Below are positions 61,829 to 64,000 of a stretch of DNA of 64,000 bases, one piece after another. Where the stretch lies: contig CM049313.1 of assembly GCA_026874595.1 (NCBI GenBank), positions 48,903,659 through 48,967,658 on the forward strand, read 5' to 3'. The position numbers were made by a program, and so were the translations under genes. The stretch is from Sipunculus nudus (Eukaryota; Annelida; Sipuncula; Golfingiida; Sipunculidae). Under the pieces are notes generated by a model. The model searched no databases and was not told where the DNA came from. It saw only the letters and a program-made list of their open reading frames with translations. Each line of letters starts with the position of its first letter. The stretch's first letter is position 1.

Positions 61829-62738
61829 TCTGCCAAAACAAGGGATTGCAGATACTATGTTTTTGAATGGGTTCTGCCACCGCCGCAGCTGCTGCTGCGT
61901 TCGTTCCCGGAATAGAACTCTGAGACTACTGGACGGATTTTTACAAAACTTCTCACGATTATCGGGTCACATGACATGTGAACTGGTGCCAAAATATTTT
62001 GCATTGACCTCTGACCTTTCCTCTCTCCAGTGTGTCCATCTGTGCGTCTGTTTTTACACATTAACCCACGTATCTCAGGACTCGTTTGACCAATCAGGCT
62101 ATAAATTTTGCACAAATTGTAGCCCTTGGATAGCTTGATAACATACATAAAAATGGTGGCGCCACCTGCAACCATTTGTACACAGCATCCGTCTGTTTGT
62201 CTGCTGTGGGATAAAATCACTCATATCTAGGCAGTGGTGTGACTTATCTACCTAAAATTTTGCATACATATACATCTTCGGATAGCTTTCTCGATTTTGT
62301 GGCAGTTGGCGCCTCCTACATTTATGTTTATGCTGCAGACATTCAGGCTTATATCTCAGAACTGGTTAGATGTATCCTCCTGAAATTTTGCATGTGTATA
62401 GATCTCACGTAGTTCTTTATCATACGCAAACCTGGTGGCACCACCTGAAACCATTATTGCACAGTGTCCGTCTGTTTGTCTGCTTTGGGATAAAATCACT
62501 CATATGACGGCTGTGGATTAACTTGTATGCCTAAAATTTTGCATGTATATACATCTTGGATTTTGTGGCAGATGGCACAACCGACATACACATTTGGGCT
62601 GCATGCTGCAGACATCCATGCTAACATGCGATACACCTCACTGTATTTCTCCTTGCCACTCAATCCATGCCTCACTTCACCCGTCCCACTTTGATTTCGG
62701 CGGATACCGTAGTGGCTTGTCAACTATCCGTATTATAG
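61829..62738 (+). mobile_element. Helitron-like non-autonomous element, copy 3 (910 bp)
   Basis: It starts A/TCTGCCAAAACAAGG, has the same GGTGGCGCCACC interior (62155) and TTGCCACTCAATCCATGCCT tail as copies 1 and 2, and ends with a decayed hairpin and ATAG/T instead of CTAG/T. Open frames on either strand inside it are not genes. Confidence 0.55.
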
Positions 62739-62739
62739 T

Positions 62740-63360
62740 TTTCTCAGTTTTGAATATAGAGGTATATATTGATCAAGACAAAATGAATGAAATTTTCCAA
62801 ACATGTAGAAAGATACAAAAATTTATGTGTTGCCATGCTTTAAATTCCTTTATTTAATAATTTAGATTAAAAATGTATGATATATGTTTGATTTTTAATT
62901 CCATTTTTAATTAATAAAAATAACAATATTTTGTAAAATAAGTCCTGAGTGAAGATTCCTCAGAAAAATTATTTTTATTGGGGCTTGACTTTGATAGTTT
63001 AAAAAAGATGACAGTATATGAATGTAACTTACGACTTTAAATTTATTTAATTTGTAATTTGCCATTGTAGCTTTTAGGAAATCTACATGTCATATATATT
63101 TGTTAAAATCTGGGTCTTGGCTTTGCAGGTAAAATCTACATGTAATTATATAATATATAATATACCATTATTCCATTGCTCTTCTGATAAGTGTTTGTAA
63201 CAGAGCTGAATTAGGAGTATTATTTATTTATGAGAGAGATCTGTAAGTCATATTTAATTACTAGGAATGTTCTCAGAGAGCATTGTCAGAATTGCAGAAT
63301 TTTCCCTTATAATAATTGCCCCCATGCTCTACCATGATTTACTTACACCTTTCAGGGCAC
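62740..63360. other. AT-rich sequence, nothing recognised
   Basis: No frames, repeats or motifs stand out here, apart from a TA-rich patch near 63150. Confidence 0.45.
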
Positions 63361-63382
63361 ATACACACTGTGACACAGTCTG

Positions 63383-63459
63383 TTACGTCATGACTCGCAT
63401 TCCAAATATGGCCATATAATCACATGCTAAGTCCCCACATAAACAAATGTGTTATAAAA
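63383..63459 (+). promoter_or_regulatory. Promoter-like cluster: CRE, CArG box, TATA box
   Basis: TTACGTCA (63383-63390, CRE-like), a TGACTC AP-1 half-like word (63391), a perfect CArG box CCAAATATGG (63402-63411) and TATAAAA (63453-63459) lie in this order. A leader with possible donors GAG/GTAACC and GAG/GTAACA (63544-63556) follows, then the coding exon at 63718. This is the layout of a serum-response or cAMP-responsive promoter. Function is inferred from motifs only. Confidence 0.45.
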
Positions 63460-63717
63460 CCCTTTAAATCTCTCATTCTGGGGTTATTTATGGATGGATC
63501 ACACCCAGAATATAATCAATAGTTTCTTGACGTAAACAGAGAGGTAACCAAGAGGTAACAAGATTTAAATATATATTTGTATATTTCATGTATCTTTATA
63601 TATTACATAAGTTTTTAGACCCAGGAAATTAATGTGTCATGATATATAGTATTTACCCATTCATATATGTTATGAAATATTGTAATCAGTGTATAATTAT
63701 TTTTGCTGTCTTTTCAG

Positions 63718-63907
63718 GAAGTATACGTGACCATCACAAGTGAAGAGAACAAAAATTGCTAAGGCTGACTACCCCTTCATAGTCTACTACCTTCATAGTC
63801 AACATGGCACAAACTGTCATCAGTCCGAACGAAATCAGCCTGGACATGAAGCTGCCCGGTGAGATAAAGGTAGACACATCGAACCAACCAGACACCCCGG
63901 ACAGTGG
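63718..63907 (+). CDS. First coding exon of an unidentified plus-strand gene
   Basis: Acceptor TGTCTTTTCAG ends at 63717. ATG at 63804 is preceded by an in-frame TAG (63783), which fixes the start. The frame gives 34 codons plus two bases, MAQTVISPNEISLDMKLPGE then a polar tail with TPDSG, up to a strong donor GTAAGT at 63908. The N-terminus is acidic and likely disordered, with no signal peptide. I do not recognise the protein. The gene continues past the window. Confidence 0.65.
63804..63806 (+). other. Start codon of the 63.7-kb gene
   Basis: The context is AACATGG, with the ATG 21 bases after an in-frame stop. Confidence 0.65.
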
Positions 63908-64000
63908 GTAAGTGATGATTGCAAGACAGACTGAAAGATTATTTTCTCATTTTTATTATAATATATTCCATGTCCACCATTTTTTAGGGAATATATTTTG

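Noticed and set aside
61694-62857. Overlapping frames of 73-121 codons
   Set aside because: They lie in Helitron-like copy 3 and its flanks, with both strands open at once.

Overview
This looks like AT-rich nuclear DNA from an animal, most likely a bivalve mollusc. Short exons with GT/AG borders sit in long introns. Many dispersed repeats are of kinds common in bivalves: arrays headed by AGCTCAGCTGA hairpins, GGTGGCGCCACC arrays, CAGGGGCGGATCC MITEs and long (TA)n tracts. There are no operons, bacterial-type gene packing or CRISPR arrays. The species and linkage group cannot be read from the sequence.

Left block (1-9.9 kb, minus strand): seven phase-consistent exons (276 codons) encode the N-terminal half of a DUF885-family protein. 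This is the best-supported gene in the window. Its C-terminal half lies beyond position 1 or was not recognised. Its introns hold dispersed repeats and a 205-bp MITE. From 9.9 to 15.9 kb there is a degenerate GAGTGGAATAA-type array, microsatellites, a 397-bp MITE with a 6-bp target duplication, and a GGTTCC/GGAACC palindromic MITE.

Retroelement block (16.5-25.1 kb, minus strand): a decayed PHD-finger pseudo-exon, a gag pseudogene with two CCHC knuckles, a protease remnant and two partial LTR-like repeats. A 3.78-kb element with inverted ends interrupts one LTR; the other LTR shows the empty site.

Repeat block (25.5-32.3 kb): a hairpin-headed tandem array with a Helitron-like element nested in it, then a 1.34-kb direct duplication. 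Two more copies of the Helitron-like family lie at 57.5 and 61.8 kb.

Transposon block (33.3-37.3 kb): a 631-bp TA-flanked MITE carrying three CRE-like sites, followed by a 3189-bp foldback element. The foldback has arms of about 750 bp, CTGATCAG palindromes and a perfect 8-bp target duplication (CTATATAA). It is the most striking structure here.

Right half (41-64 kb): an inverted-repeat element (41.9-44.0 kb) lies between two possible divergent first exons. There is a convincing but unidentified minus-strand terminal exon (48.9-49.3 kb), a possible minus exon at 53.8 kb, and two plus-strand exons with matching phase (55.9 and 57.0 kb). At 63.7 kb the first coding exon of a plus-strand gene follows a TATA/CArG/CRE promoter-like region. 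Most of the remaining sequence is intronic or intergenic AT-rich DNA in which I see no gene. Exon calls rest on reading frame, splice sites and phase; no database search was possible.
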